This document shows positions 8,006 through 16,419 of a DNA stretch of 64,000 nt, in pieces. The stretch is from Acidobacteriota bacterium. Lineage in GTDB: Bacteria; Acidobacteriota; Terriglobia; Bryobacterales; UBA6623. The notes beneath the pieces are model-generated. The model was not told where the DNA came from. It did not search any database and was given only the letters and a program-made list of their open reading frames with translations. Location: positions 248,001 to 312,000 of the forward strand of contig WGMB01000004.1 in NCBI GenBank assembly GCA_016125275.1, read 5' to 3'. Numbering within the stretch: position 1 is the first letter of the stretch; every line of letters starts with the position of its first letter. Made by a program: the position numbers and the translations under genes.

Positions 8006-9391
8006 ATGCGCATTCTCATCGCCGGAGGCGGTCAGAGCGCCGCGTTGATCGCCGGCCGCCTGATCCGCGAGGGCAACGAAGTCACCATCGTTGACCGCGA
8101 CCCTGTCCGTTGCGCCCAGCTCGAAGAGCAGCTCGACGCCAAGGTCGTGCGCGGCAGCGCCGGCAGCGTAAAGACCATGCGGCAGGCCGGCGTGGCCGAC
8201 GCCGACATGCTGATCGCGGTCACCGATTCCGACGAGATCAACCTGTTGGCTTGCCTGATCGCGCAGTCCGATTCCAAGGCCAAGATCAAGGTCGCCCGCG
8301 TCCGCACCCACGAATACGAAGAGTGGCGCCGGGTGGTGGCGCAGACGGGTCTTCAGATCGACCTGATGATCCACCCGGAGACGGACGTGATGGAGCGCAT
8401 CAAGCGCGTGATGCGCGTGCCGGGCGTCTCCGACATCGTGGACTTCGCCGAGGGCCGGGTGAAGCTGTTCGGCATGAACGTCGAGCGCGACTCCTGGTTC
8501 GCGGGCAAGACGGTGATCGAGCTCGACGCCGCCGGCCCGCCGGCGAACACGCTGATCGCTATGATTTTTCGCGGCCAGCAGGTGATCATTCCCCACGGCG
8601 CTCAGCCGCTGCTGCCCGGCGATCACATCTACATCTGCACGACGGCCGAGAACCTGGGGCCTGTATTGCGCTTCATGGGCATCGAGCCGCGTGACGAGCT
8701 CAACCGGGTGTTCATCGTGGGCGGCAAGCAGCTCGGTATCGGTCTGGCGCTGGCGCTGGAGGAGCGCGGCGTGAGCGTGAAGCTGATCGAGCGTGACGCC
8801 GATCGCTGCGCCCGCATTGCCGAGATCGTCCATCGGACCGTGGTCATCCATGGAGACGGCACCGATCAGGCGACGCTCGAGGAAGAGAACATCGAGGGCG
8901 TGGACGGCTTTTTGGCCCTCACCAGCCACGACGAGGACAACATCATCGCCTCGCTGCTTGCGCGGCGGCTGGGCGCCAAGAAGGTCGTGGCGCTGATCAA
9001 CCGATTGAACTATCTGCCGATGGTGCAACGGTTGGGCGTGAACACGTCCGTGAGCATGCGGGTCGCCACCGTGGACCGGGTGCTGCAGTTCGTGCGCAAG
9101 GGCACGGTGCTGTCGGTAACGACGTTCCGACAGGAAGAGGCCGAGGCGATCGAGATCATCGCCGAGCCGGGGGCGCGCTACCTGGGCAAGAAGCTGCGGG
9201 AGATGAAGCTGCCGCGCGGAGCCATCGTGGGCGCGATCGCCCGGGAGAACGGCGAGGTGATGGTGCCGCGCGGGGACGCCGAGATCCAGGCCGGCGACCG
9301 GGTGCTGTTCTTCTGTTTGGAGAAGATCGTGCCCGAGCTCGAGTCGGTGCTGCTCGCGGAAACACGTCGCCGGAAGGGCTTTTTTAAGTGA
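8006..9391 (+). CDS. trkA: Trk potassium uptake regulatory subunit TrkA
   Basis: A 461-residue protein with two tandem RCK (TrkA-N plus TrkA-C) units, as in canonical TrkA. The first NAD-binding fold begins MRILIAGGGQSAALIAGRLI; the second begins RVFIVGGKQLGIGLALALEE (about residue 234). TrkA forms the cytoplasmic nucleotide-gated ring under the TrkH channel. I start at the ATG at 8006, which gives the classic Rossmann N-terminus; the open frame extends far upstream inside the amidase but has no support. The TGA overlaps the trkH GTG by four bases. Confidence 0.95.
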   Translation: MRILIAGGGQSAALIAGRLIREGNEVTIVDRDPVRCAQLEEQLDAKVVRGSAGSVKTMRQAGVADADMLIAVTDSDEINLLACLIAQSDSKAKIKVARVRTHEYEEWRRVVAQTGLQIDLMIHPETDVMERIKRVMRVPGVSDIVDFAEGRVKLFGMNVERDSWFAGKTVIELDAAGPPANTLIAMIFRGQQVIIPHGAQPLLPGDHIYICTTAENLGPVLRFMGIEPRDELNRVFIVGGKQLGIGLALALEERGVSVKLIERDADRCARIAEIVHRTVVIHGDGTDQATLEEENIEGVDGFLALTSHDEDNIIASLLARRLGAKKVVALINRLNYLPMVQRLGVNTSVSMRVATVDRVLQFVRKGTVLSVTTFRQEEAEAIEIIAEPGARYLGKKLREMKLPRGAIVGAIARENGEVMVPRGDAEIQAGDRVLFFCLEKIVPELESVLLAETRRRKGFFK

Positions 9392-10839
9392 TCCAGCTCC
9401 GCTCGATCGCCTACGTGTTGGGGCAGTTCCTGGTCGTGTTCGCCGCGACCATGCTCGTGCCGCTGCTGTACGGCTATCTGGCGGGCGACGACCAGCTTGG
9501 ACCGCTGCTGTACCCGATGCTGATCACGGGCGCCTGCGGCGGAGCGCTGCTGCTGGCGGTGCGCAAGCCGGAGCGGGAGCTATCGCAACGCGAAGGGCTG
9601 CTGCTGGTGGTGTCCATCTGGGCGGCCGTGTCGTTCTTCGGCGCGTTGCCGTTCGTGTTTTCGCCGGATTTCCCTACTTGGACGGACGCGATCTTCGAGT
9701 CGGTGTCCGGCTTTACGACGACGGGCGCGACGATCCTGAGCGACGTGGAGGTGCTGACGCCGGCGGTCCAGTTCTGGCGCTGCTTTACGCACTGGCTGGG
9801 CGGCATGGGCATCGTGCTGCTGGGCGTGGCGATCCTGCCGCTGGTGGGGCACGGCGGCATGCAGCTCTACCGGGCTGAGTTTTCAGGTGCGACCTCGGAG
9901 AAGCTGAAGCCGCGCATCACCGAGACGGCGATGGCGCTGTGGCGGATCTACTTTGCGCTGTCGGCAGCGCTCTACATCCTGCTGCGGATGGCGGGGATGA
10001 CGAACTTCGAGTCCCTGTGCCACACCTTTTCGACGCTGGGCACGGGCGGGTTCTCCACCAAGACGGCGAGCGTGGCGGGTTTCGAGAGTCCGCTGATCGA
10101 GTACATCCTGATCGTCTTCATGATCCTGGCCGGGATGAGCTTCATCCAGCAGTACCGGATCTGGATCGAGCGGCGGCCGGCGCGCGTGGTGCGCGACATC
10201 GAGATCCGCTTCTACCTGGCGCTGATCCTGATCTCGACCCTGGTGATCACGGCGGTGCTGGTGGGCGAGCAGGCATACGACTTCGAGCCGGGCTTCCGGT
10301 CGGCGCTGTTCCAGGTGTCTTCGATTATCACCACGACGGGCTTCGTGACCGATAACTTCGAGCTGTGGCAGCCGTTGCCGCAACTGCTGCTGTTGGCCCT
10401 GATGTTCGCCGGCGGGTGTACGGGCTCGACTTCGGGCGGGCTGAAGGTGTCGCGCATCGTGCTGCTGGCGAGGGTGGTCGACCGGGAGTTCAAGCGCATG
10501 GTCGAGAGGCGCGGCGTGTTCGCGGTGAGGCTGGGCGGGGAGGTCATCCCCGAGCCGGCGGTCCAGAGTCTGTTGAACTTGATCTACCTGGCTTTCGTAG
10601 TGAACTTCGTGTCGTGCCTGGCGCTGGCGGCCTTGGGCGTGGACGTGCTGACGTCGATCGCCGCGGTGGCCGCCTCGATGTTCAACGTCGGCCCGGGCTT
10701 GGGCACGGTGGGCCCGATCGACAACTTCGGCCATCTACCGGCGCTGGCCAAATGGGTGCTGTGCGGGTGCATGATCGCCGGACGATTGGAGTTCTACACG
10801 GTGATCGTGATCCTGACGCCGGCTTTCTGGCGCAAATGA
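9388..10839 (+). CDS. trkH: Trk potassium uptake channel subunit TrkH
   Basis: A 483-residue polytopic membrane protein with the four-repeat TrkH/KtrB fold. The P-loop filter segments are visible: SGFTTTGATI (about 106-115), FSTLGTGGFST (about 213-223), ITTTGFVTDN (about 314-323) and MFNVGPGLGTVGP (about 431-443). It forms the K+ pore gated by TrkA. It starts with GTG inside the trkA stop (GTGA), which indicates coupled translation. Control by c-di-AMP is plausible because cdaA is in the same window, but nothing here shows it directly. Confidence 0.95.
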   Translation: MIQLRSIAYVLGQFLVVFAATMLVPLLYGYLAGDDQLGPLLYPMLITGACGGALLLAVRKPERELSQREGLLLVVSIWAAVSFFGALPFVFSPDFPTWTDAIFESVSGFTTTGATILSDVEVLTPAVQFWRCFTHWLGGMGIVLLGVAILPLVGHGGMQLYRAEFSGATSEKLKPRITETAMALWRIYFALSAALYILLRMAGMTNFESLCHTFSTLGTGGFSTKTASVAGFESPLIEYILIVFMILAGMSFIQQYRIWIERRPARVVRDIEIRFYLALILISTLVITAVLVGEQAYDFEPGFRSALFQVSSIITTTGFVTDNFELWQPLPQLLLLALMFAGGCTGSTSGGLKVSRIVLLARVVDREFKRMVERRGVFAVRLGGEVIPEPAVQSLLNLIYLAFVVNFVSCLALAALGVDVLTSIAAVAASMFNVGPGLGTVGPIDNFGHLPALAKWVLCGCMIAGRLEFYTVIVILTPAFWRK

Positions 10840-10852
10840 CCGCTCCGCGAAT

Positions 10853-11923
10853 ATGAACGGGCAGCCGCAGCCCCCAGCCCCCTCCCGCGCGCGTGTGGAA
10901 GCGCGCCGGGAAGCCTTGGCCTGGGTGCTGGCGATGGGCTTGCTGTGGCTGGTCTATCAGGTCGTCCGGAGCTTTCTGAGCCCGTTGATTTGGGCGACGG
11001 TGCTGAGCATCTTCGCCTACCCGGCCCATCGCCGCCTGCTCGCCAAGCTGCCGCGGCGCAATGTGGCCGCCCTACTAAGCACCACGACCGTGGCGCTGCT
11101 GATGATTCTGCCGGTGGCGTTGCTGACGCCGGTGTTCGTGGTGGAGGCGGCCGACGCCGTGAGCGGCTTGCGAGGGCGCGACATCGTGGACCGGATCGAG
11201 CGCGGCCTGGACTATGTCTCCACGCGCATTCCACCGGCCGTCGGAGACCTCAACGAGATGTTGGACGAGGCCGTGAAGGCGCTGCGCAATCACGTGGGCG
11301 GCTGGTCAGCGAAGTTGGTGGCCAACTTTGCGGGCTTCATCCTCGACTGCGTTGTGCTGGTGCTGGCGCTGTTCTACCTGTTTCGGGACGGACCCGGATT
11401 GGTGGAGATGCTGCGTGAGGTGTCGCCGTTCGGCGGCGAGCGTCACGACGTGATGATGCGGCAGGCGATCGACATGATTTCCGTGACGATCTCGAGCGGC
11501 TTTGTCGTGGCCGCGGTGCAGGGGCTGCTGGGTGGGCTGAGCTTCGCGATTCTGGATCTGCCGTCGCCGCTGCTTTGGGGCGTGGTGACGGCGCTGATGG
11601 CCTTCTTGCCGTTGGTGGGCGCATGGATGGTTTGGCTGCCCGCCGGCATTGGGCTGCTGCTTTCGGGGCAAGTGGGCCGAGGGTTGGCATTGCTCGCAAT
11701 GGGCGTGCTGCTGATCTCCACGGTGGACAACGTGCTGCGGCCGATCCTGATCTCCGACCGCTCGCAGCTCAACGGCTTGCTGGTCTTCATCAGCGTGCTC
11801 GGCGGCATCCAAGCTTTCGGGCTGCTCGGCATCGTTTTGGGCCCCCTGGTGATGGCGGCCGCCGTGGGCTTGCTGACGGGCTATCGCGACAGCTTGCTCG
11901 AGGGAGACAATGGCGCCGCCTAG
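10853..11923 (+). CDS. AI-2E family (PerM/YdiK-like) membrane permease
   Basis: A 356-residue membrane protein with the AI-2E transporter layout: two N-terminal helices (about 22-60), a third helix near 76-95, a soluble loop (about 95-155), then a helix-rich C-terminal half that includes DNVLRPILISDRSQLNGLLVFISVLGG, the most conserved family segment. Members export various small molecules or ions, and real AI-2 export is shown only for a few. It is 13 bases after trkH and may be co-transcribed. The rpsA promoter starts right after its stop. Confidence 0.85.
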   Translation: MNGQPQPPAPSRARVEARREALAWVLAMGLLWLVYQVVRSFLSPLIWATVLSIFAYPAHRRLLAKLPRRNVAALLSTTTVALLMILPVALLTPVFVVEAADAVSGLRGRDIVDRIERGLDYVSTRIPPAVGDLNEMLDEAVKALRNHVGGWSAKLVANFAGFILDCVVLVLALFYLFRDGPGLVEMLREVSPFGGERHDVMMRQAIDMISVTISSGFVVAAVQGLLGGLSFAILDLPSPLLWGVVTALMAFLPLVGAWMVWLPAGIGLLLSGQVGRGLALLAMGVLLISTVDNVLRPILISDRSQLNGLLVFISVLGGIQAFGLLGIVLGPLVMAAAVGLLTGYRDSLLEGDNGAA

Positions 11924-11936
11924 CGGCTTTGCCTGT

Positions 11937-11966
11937 TTGACATTCAGGTTTCGGCTTGGGTATAGT
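11937..11966 (+). promoter_or_regulatory. Sigma-70-type promoter for the S1 gene
   Basis: A perfect -35 box TTGACA (11937-11942) is followed after 18 bases by TATAGT (11961-11966), a five-of-six match to the -10 consensus. It lies just after the AI-2E stop and points at rpsA. Transcription would begin near 11973, which leaves a leader of about 143 bases before the ATG at 12116. Confidence 0.75.
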
Positions 11967-11969
11967 CCG

Positions 11970-12033
11970 TTGGCGGAACAAGGCGCGTCTTTGGAGACAG
12001 AGGCTAAAGGCCGCCAATTGGCGGCCTTGTTCC
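11970..12033 (+). promoter_or_regulatory. Foldback leader with competing hairpins before rpsA
   Basis: A 22-base perfect palindrome (12007-12028, centred on CCAATTGG) can fold as a 9-bp stem with an AATT loop, followed by the U-rich TTGTTCCTTTC. Both arms are also complementary to the expected 5' end of the transcript: TTGGCGG (11970-11976) pairs with CCGCCAA (12011-12017), and GGAACAAGGC (11975-11984) pairs with GCCTTGTTCC (12024-12033). The folds are mutually exclusive, as in a terminator/antiterminator switch. The pairing is read directly; the regulatory role is inference. A simple terminator for upstream transcripts is the alternative. Confidence 0.55.
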
Positions 12034-12115
12034 TTTCAAAATCAAGCGGCTGACCGCCGCGTGGGCGCCACTCCGTGGGCCCTCGGCGGGATTGGCTGCA
12101 CGGGGAGAATAGGGA

Positions 12116-14551
12116 ATGACGGGTTTTCCGGAAGAGCTCCGCGCGTCGGCGCGCGAAGACGAATCGAACGCCGGGGGACCCGGATCGATAGGGGAGACGG
12201 CTGAAGCTCGAGAAGAGAGTGCGACACCGGCTTCCGCCGAAGCCCCTGACTCCTCCGTTTCGGAACCCCCCGAGAGCGATCCGACCGTAGAAGCCGAGCC
12301 GGAAACGCCGGCTGATGCGCCAGCGTCCGCCGCGCCCGCGCCTGAACCGCCGCCGGCTCCGGTCGCGAAACAGCCGCCCCCGGCGTTGCCCAGCCGTCCG
12401 CTTTCGGATTGGCAGGACGCTCCTGAAGCCGCTGCTTCGCAGAAGCCTACGGCGGCGAGCCCGGCGCCCGCGCCGGAAGCCAAGGCGCCTGCGGCCCCCA
12501 GCGCTCCGCCGCCCTTGAACCCTCCGTCGGCTCCCAGCGCTGCGCCGGCTGCGGCTCCGTCGGCGGCTTCCGCGCCGGCTCCGGCCGTGCAACCGCAGTC
12601 CGCGCCGCCCCCGCCGCTCGCACAGCGCCCGGCGGCTCCAGCCGCGCCCGCGTTTCCGGCGTTGCCGGCGGTCGGGTTCGTCCCCGGCCTGCCCAGCGAG
12701 CCGGGCGCTGACGAAGGCGACGATGAGATGGAGGCGCTCGAGCAGGAGCAGTTCGAAGCGGCCCTGCTGGACTACGTGCCCGAGGTGGTCGAGCTGCGGC
12801 CCGGCGACCGGCGTTCGGGAACCGTGGTGAGCGTGGGTGAGGACGCCGTTGTGGTCGACATCGGCTCCAAGACCGAAGGCGTCCTGTCGTTGCGCAACGC
12901 GCCGCGGCCGGAGGACTTGCAGAAGCTCCAGCCCGGGCAGGAGATCGAGGTCCAGGTGGCTCGTTTGGGCGAGCCGGGCGAGTACGTCCACCTCTCGCTG
13001 ATCCGCGAAGAGAACAACGAGGAGTGGGAGGCGCTGGAGGAAGCGTTTCGCGAGCGCCGCCCGATCGTGGGCAAGGTGCTCGAACGCGTGAAGGGCGGCC
13101 TGACGGTCGACGTGGGTTTGCCGGCTTTCCTGCCGGGCTCGCAGGCCTCCGTGCGGCCCCAGCATGATCTGGACGCCCTGGTGGGCGAAGAGTTCGAAGT
13201 CCTGGTGGTGAAGCTCAGCCGGCGGCGGTCGAACATCGTCGTCTCGCGCCGCGAGCTGCTCGAGCAAGAGATCAACTCCATCAAGCAGGAGACGCTGTCG
13301 CAGCTCTCGCTGGGTGCGGTCGTGACGGGGCGCATCAAGAACGTGACCTCCTACGGCGCCTTCGTGGACCTGGGCGGCATCGACGGATTGATCCACGTGA
13401 CCGACATTTCGCACGGCCGCGTGAAGGACCCCTCGCAGGCGTTGCAGCCGGGTGAAGAGGTGACGGCGAAGGTCATCAAGTTCGATCCGGACAAGGAGCG
13501 CGTCTCGCTGAGCCTCAAGGAGATGCAGTCCGATCCTTGGGAAGACGTCTCGGAGCGCTACCACGAGGGCGACAGGGTGAGCGGCAAGGTCGCGAGCGTG
13601 ACCGACTACGGGGCCTTCGTGGAACTCGAGCCGGGCGTGGAAGGCCTCATCCACATCACCGAGATGAGCTGGTCAAAACGGCTCAAGCACCCCTCCAAGG
13701 TGGTCCACGAGGGCGAGGACGTCGACAGCGTGGTGCTGAAGGTGCAGCCCGAACAGCGCCGGATCTCGCTGAGCCTCAAGCAGGTGGCGGCGGACCCTTG
13801 GGCGCGGGTGGACGGCAAGTACCAGGTCGGTTCGGTGGTCGAAGGGCGCGTCCGCAACGTCACCACCTACGGCGTCTTCGTCGAGGTGGAAGAGGGCGTG
13901 GATGGGCTGATTCACGTTTCGGACCTGTCTTGGGACAGCCGCGTCCGCAACCCCAAGGACTTCGTGAAGAAGGGCCAGCAGTTGCGAACCGTTGTGCTGA
14001 ACGTGGACCCGGACAACCGCCGGATGTCGTTGGGCGTGAAGCAGCTCGAGCCGGACATCTGGGAGACCTTCTTCACCTCCCATGTGATCGGCGATGTGGT
14101 CCCGGGACGGCTGAGCCGGATGGTGAAGTTCGGGGCCTTCGTCGAGCTGGCGCCGGGTGTGGAGGGGCTGTGCCACAACTCCGAGATGCCGGCGCGGCGT
14201 GGGCGCAAGGGCGGTTTGCAGCCCGGGCTGGTGTACGAGTTCGAAATCCTGAAGATGGACGAATTTGAGAAGCGGATCGGGCTGCGTTGCCTGAGCTACG
14301 AGCCGCTGGCGCAGGAGCCCGCGGCGGCGCCGCCTCCGCCGGAGTTCCAGTCCCAGCCGGAGCTCTCTCCCAAGAGCGAGCCCGAGGAGCCGGCGGCAGC
14401 CGAGCCGGAGGCGCAGGCTGGTGAGTCGATCGAGGCGGAGCCGGTGGCCGAAGTCGAGGCGGAGCCCGTGGCCGGCTCGACGGCCGAGGAGCCGGTCGAG
14501 GAGGCGCCCGCAGAGCAGGCGCAGTCCGAAGAGCAACGGACCGAGCCCTGA
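12116..14551 (+). CDS. rpsA: Ribosomal protein S1 homologue with long low-complexity ends
   Basis: An 811-residue protein, against about 560 for typical S1. Six S1 OB-fold repeats start near residues 232, 316, 400, 485, 571 and 659; repeats 3-5 have the classic TxYGxFVxL...GLIHVT/ITxxS pattern. S1 helps the 30S subunit bind and unfold mRNA. Residues 1 to about 215 are Pro/Ala/Glu-rich and the last 75 or so are acidic Glu/Ala/Pro-rich. The distal start is supported by GGGGAG 8 bases before the ATG at 12116; an internal start near MEALEQEQFEAAL (about residue 205) would give a normal-sized S1. A strong promoter and foldback leader lie upstream. Confidence 0.88.
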   Translation: MTGFPEELRASAREDESNAGGPGSIGETAEAREESATPASAEAPDSSVSEPPESDPTVEAEPETPADAPASAAPAPEPPPAPVAKQPPPALPSRPLSDWQDAPEAAASQKPTAASPAPAPEAKAPAAPSAPPPLNPPSAPSAAPAAAPSAASAPAPAVQPQSAPPPPLAQRPAAPAAPAFPALPAVGFVPGLPSEPGADEGDDEMEALEQEQFEAALLDYVPEVVELRPGDRRSGTVVSVGEDAVVVDIGSKTEGVLSLRNAPRPEDLQKLQPGQEIEVQVARLGEPGEYVHLSLIREENNEEWEALEEAFRERRPIVGKVLERVKGGLTVDVGLPAFLPGSQASVRPQHDLDALVGEEFEVLVVKLSRRRSNIVVSRRELLEQEINSIKQETLSQLSLGAVVTGRIKNVTSYGAFVDLGGIDGLIHVTDISHGRVKDPSQALQPGEEVTAKVIKFDPDKERVSLSLKEMQSDPWEDVSERYHEGDRVSGKVASVTDYGAFVELEPGVEGLIHITEMSWSKRLKHPSKVVHEGEDVDSVVLKVQPEQRRISLSLKQVAADPWARVDGKYQVGSVVEGRVRNVTTYGVFVEVEEGVDGLIHVSDLSWDSRVRNPKDFVKKGQQLRTVVLNVDPDNRRMSLGVKQLEPDIWETFFTSHVIGDVVPGRLSRMVKFGAFVELAPGVEGLCHNSEMPARRGRKGGLQPGLVYEFEILKMDEFEKRIGLRCLSYEPLAQEPAAAPPPPEFQSQPELSPKSEPEEPAAAEPEAQAGESIEAEPVAEVEAEPVAGSTAEEPVEEAPAEQAQSEEQRTEP

Positions 14552-14670
14552 TCGGTCCGCCGCGGGCGGGACGCGCGATGGCCCCGCCGGACATGGTACG
14601 ATCCTCGTAGGTCGTTCTTTTTGAGCGTGATGCCGGAGTGGATCACGCGGCGCCTTGACCTCCTTTCCCT

Positions 14671-14985
14671 ATGACCAAAGCTGATCTGATCGAAGAAGTA
14701 TCGCGCGTCGTCGAGCTGACCCGCAAAGAGTCGGAAGTGATCGTCGAGTCGATCTTTGAGAGCGTCGTGCGCTCGCTCAAGTCGGGTGACAAAGTTGAGA
14801 TTCGCGGCTTCGGCAGCTTCCGTACGCGGGAGCGCAAGGGGCGCGTCGGGCGCAATCCGAAGTCCGGCGAGAAGGTGGACGTGCCGCCGAAGACGATTCC
14901 GTTCTTCAAGCCCAGCAAGGAGCTGCGGGACGTGGTCAACGGCGGACCGCCGCCGCCGGCGCGGCCGGTGGGTCAGGACGACTAG
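14671..14985 (+). CDS. HU/IHF-family DNA-binding protein
   Basis: A 104-residue histone-like protein. The dimerisation helices (MTKADLIEEVSRVVELTRKESE) are followed by RGFGSFRTRERKGRVGRNPKSGEKVDVPPK, the beta arm with the conserved RNPKSGE tip, and FFKPSKELRD. The RNPKSG and VPPK details resemble IHF-beta more than HU. It bends DNA and organises the nucleoid. A Pro-rich tail of about 12 residues (PPPPARPVGQDD) is extra. No Shine-Dalgarno site is visible; the bases before the ATG are pyrimidine-rich (CCTCCTTTCCCT). The start fits the family exactly. Confidence 0.92.
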   Translation: MTKADLIEEVSRVVELTRKESEVIVESIFESVVRSLKSGDKVEIRGFGSFRTRERKGRVGRNPKSGEKVDVPPKTIPFFKPSKELRDVVNGGPPPPARPVGQDD

Positions 14986-15005
14986 GCGCGCGCGGGCGAA
15001 GCGGG

Positions 15006-15491
15006 ATGGATCATCTCTGGAGCCCTTGGCGATACAGCTACATCAAAGCCGCACCCAGCAGCGGCTGCGTTTTTTGCGAGATCGCCCAGGCGCCGCCTGA
15101 GCAGGACCGCGAGTTATTGGTCGTTCTGCGAGCCGAGAGCAACTTCGTGGTGCTCAACCGCTATCCCTACACCAGTGGGCACGCCATGGTGATTCCCTAT
15201 CGGCACCATGGAACGCTGGAGGAGGCTTCCGCCGAGACCGCGCAGGAGATGATGCTGCTGACGCAGCGGCTGGAGGCGGCGCTGCGCAAGCTATATCGGG
15301 CCGAAGGGGTCAACCTGGGGATGAACATCGGCCGGGCCGCCGGGGCCGGCGTGGCCGGGCACATCCACATGCACGCTCTGCCGCGCTGGGTGGCGGATGC
15401 GAACTTCATGACGACGGTCGGCGAAACGCGCGTGCTGCCCGAGGATCTCGATACGACCTGGGTGCGGCTGCGCGAGGCCCTGGCGGCCTAG
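15006..15491 (+). CDS. HIT-family nucleotide hydrolase or AP4A phosphorylase-like protein
   Basis: A 161-residue histidine-triad protein. The catalytic HIT motif reads AGHIHMHALPRW (about 117-128). An N-terminal CVFC pair (Cys21, Cys24) and the WSPWRYSYI start match the FHIT/AP4A-phosphorylase branch found in many bacteria. It should cleave dinucleoside polyphosphates or nucleotide conjugates. It is 20 bases after the HU/IHF gene and 19 before murQ, so it may be co-transcribed with them. Confidence 0.9.
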   Translation: MDHLWSPWRYSYIKAAPSSGCVFCEIAQAPPEQDRELLVVLRAESNFVVLNRYPYTSGHAMVIPYRHHGTLEEASAETAQEMMLLTQRLEAALRKLYRAEGVNLGMNIGRAAGAGVAGHIHMHALPRWVADANFMTTVGETRVLPEDLDTTWVRLREALAA

Positions 15492-15510
15492 GCGCGGAGG
15501 GAGCGCATTC

Positions 15511-16404
15511 GTGCTCGATCGCCTGCTCACCGAACAAGCCAATCCCGCGACGCGGAATCTCGACGCGCTGTCGACGCTCGACATGATGCGAGCGCTCAAC
15601 GCCGAAGACGCGAAGGTGGCGGCGGCCGTGGCCGAGGTGCTGCCGCAGATCGCAGCGGCGGTCGACGGCATCGCCGAGAGGGTCGCCGCCGGCGGGGCGC
15701 TGTTCTACCTGGGGGCGGGCACCAGCGGCCGCTTGGGCGTGCTGGACGCTTCCGAGATTCCGCCGACGTTTGGCGCGCCTCCGAACCTGGTGCAGGGAAT
15801 CATCGCCGGAGGCCCGCCGGCGCTGACGCGCTCGATCGAAGGCGCCGAGGATGACGCGGACGGCGGGGAGCGCGACCTGCTGGCTTGCGCCTTCGGGCCC
15901 GGCGATGCGGTGGTCGGCGTGGCGGCCAGCGGCAGGACGCCGTACGTGCTGGGGGGCCTGCAGTATGCTCGGCGGATTGGTGCGTTGACGATCGCGCTGA
16001 GCACCAATCCGGACCCGCTGATCGGCCGTTACGCGGCCATCACGATCGCGCCCGTGGTGGGGCCGGAGGCCGTGGCGGGCTCGACGCGCATGAAGAGCGG
16101 GACGGCGCAGAAAATGGTCCTCAACATGCTATCGACCGGGCTGATGGTGAAGCGCGGCGCGGTCTACGGCAACCTGATGGTCAACGTCCAACTGCGCAAC
16201 CGCAAGCTGTGGGAGCGCGCCCGGCGGATGGTGGAAGAGTTGGCCGGTTGCGACGCCGAGACGGCCCTGGCGGCGCTGCGCGCCGGCCAGGACGTGCGCT
16301 TGGCGGTGCTGATGGTGCGGCGCGGCTGGGCCGTGGACGAGGCCCGCCGACGGCTGGAAGCCGCCGGAGGCGTGCTGCGGCGTGCGCTCGAGACGACTGA
16401 GTAG
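15511..16404 (+). CDS. murQ: N-acetylmuramic acid 6-phosphate etherase
   Basis: A 297-residue SIS-domain enzyme that splits MurNAc-6-phosphate into GlcNAc-6-phosphate and D-lactate in peptidoglycan recycling. The SIS signature is FYLGAGTSGRLGVLDASEIPPTFG (about 67-90); TRSIEGAEDDADGG and AGSTRMKSGTAQKMVLNMLST are also family hallmarks. It starts with GTG preceded by GCGGAGGGAG. It lies directly before murA, 15 bases apart, an arrangement that places wall recycling next to wall synthesis. Confidence 0.95.
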   Translation: MLDRLLTEQANPATRNLDALSTLDMMRALNAEDAKVAAAVAEVLPQIAAAVDGIAERVAAGGALFYLGAGTSGRLGVLDASEIPPTFGAPPNLVQGIIAGGPPALTRSIEGAEDDADGGERDLLACAFGPGDAVVGVAASGRTPYVLGGLQYARRIGALTIALSTNPDPLIGRYAAITIAPVVGPEAVAGSTRMKSGTAQKMVLNMLSTGLMVKRGAVYGNLMVNVQLRNRKLWERARRMVEELAGCDAETALAALRAGQDVRLAVLMVRRGWAVDEARRRLEAAGGVLRRALETTE

Positions 16405-16419
16405 GATTTCCTGAACTCC

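Noticed and set aside
11306-13654. A 782-codon leftward frame across the permease end and rpsA
   Set aside because: It crosses the rpsA promoter and S1 domains and has an Arg/Gly-rich composition; no domain is seen.
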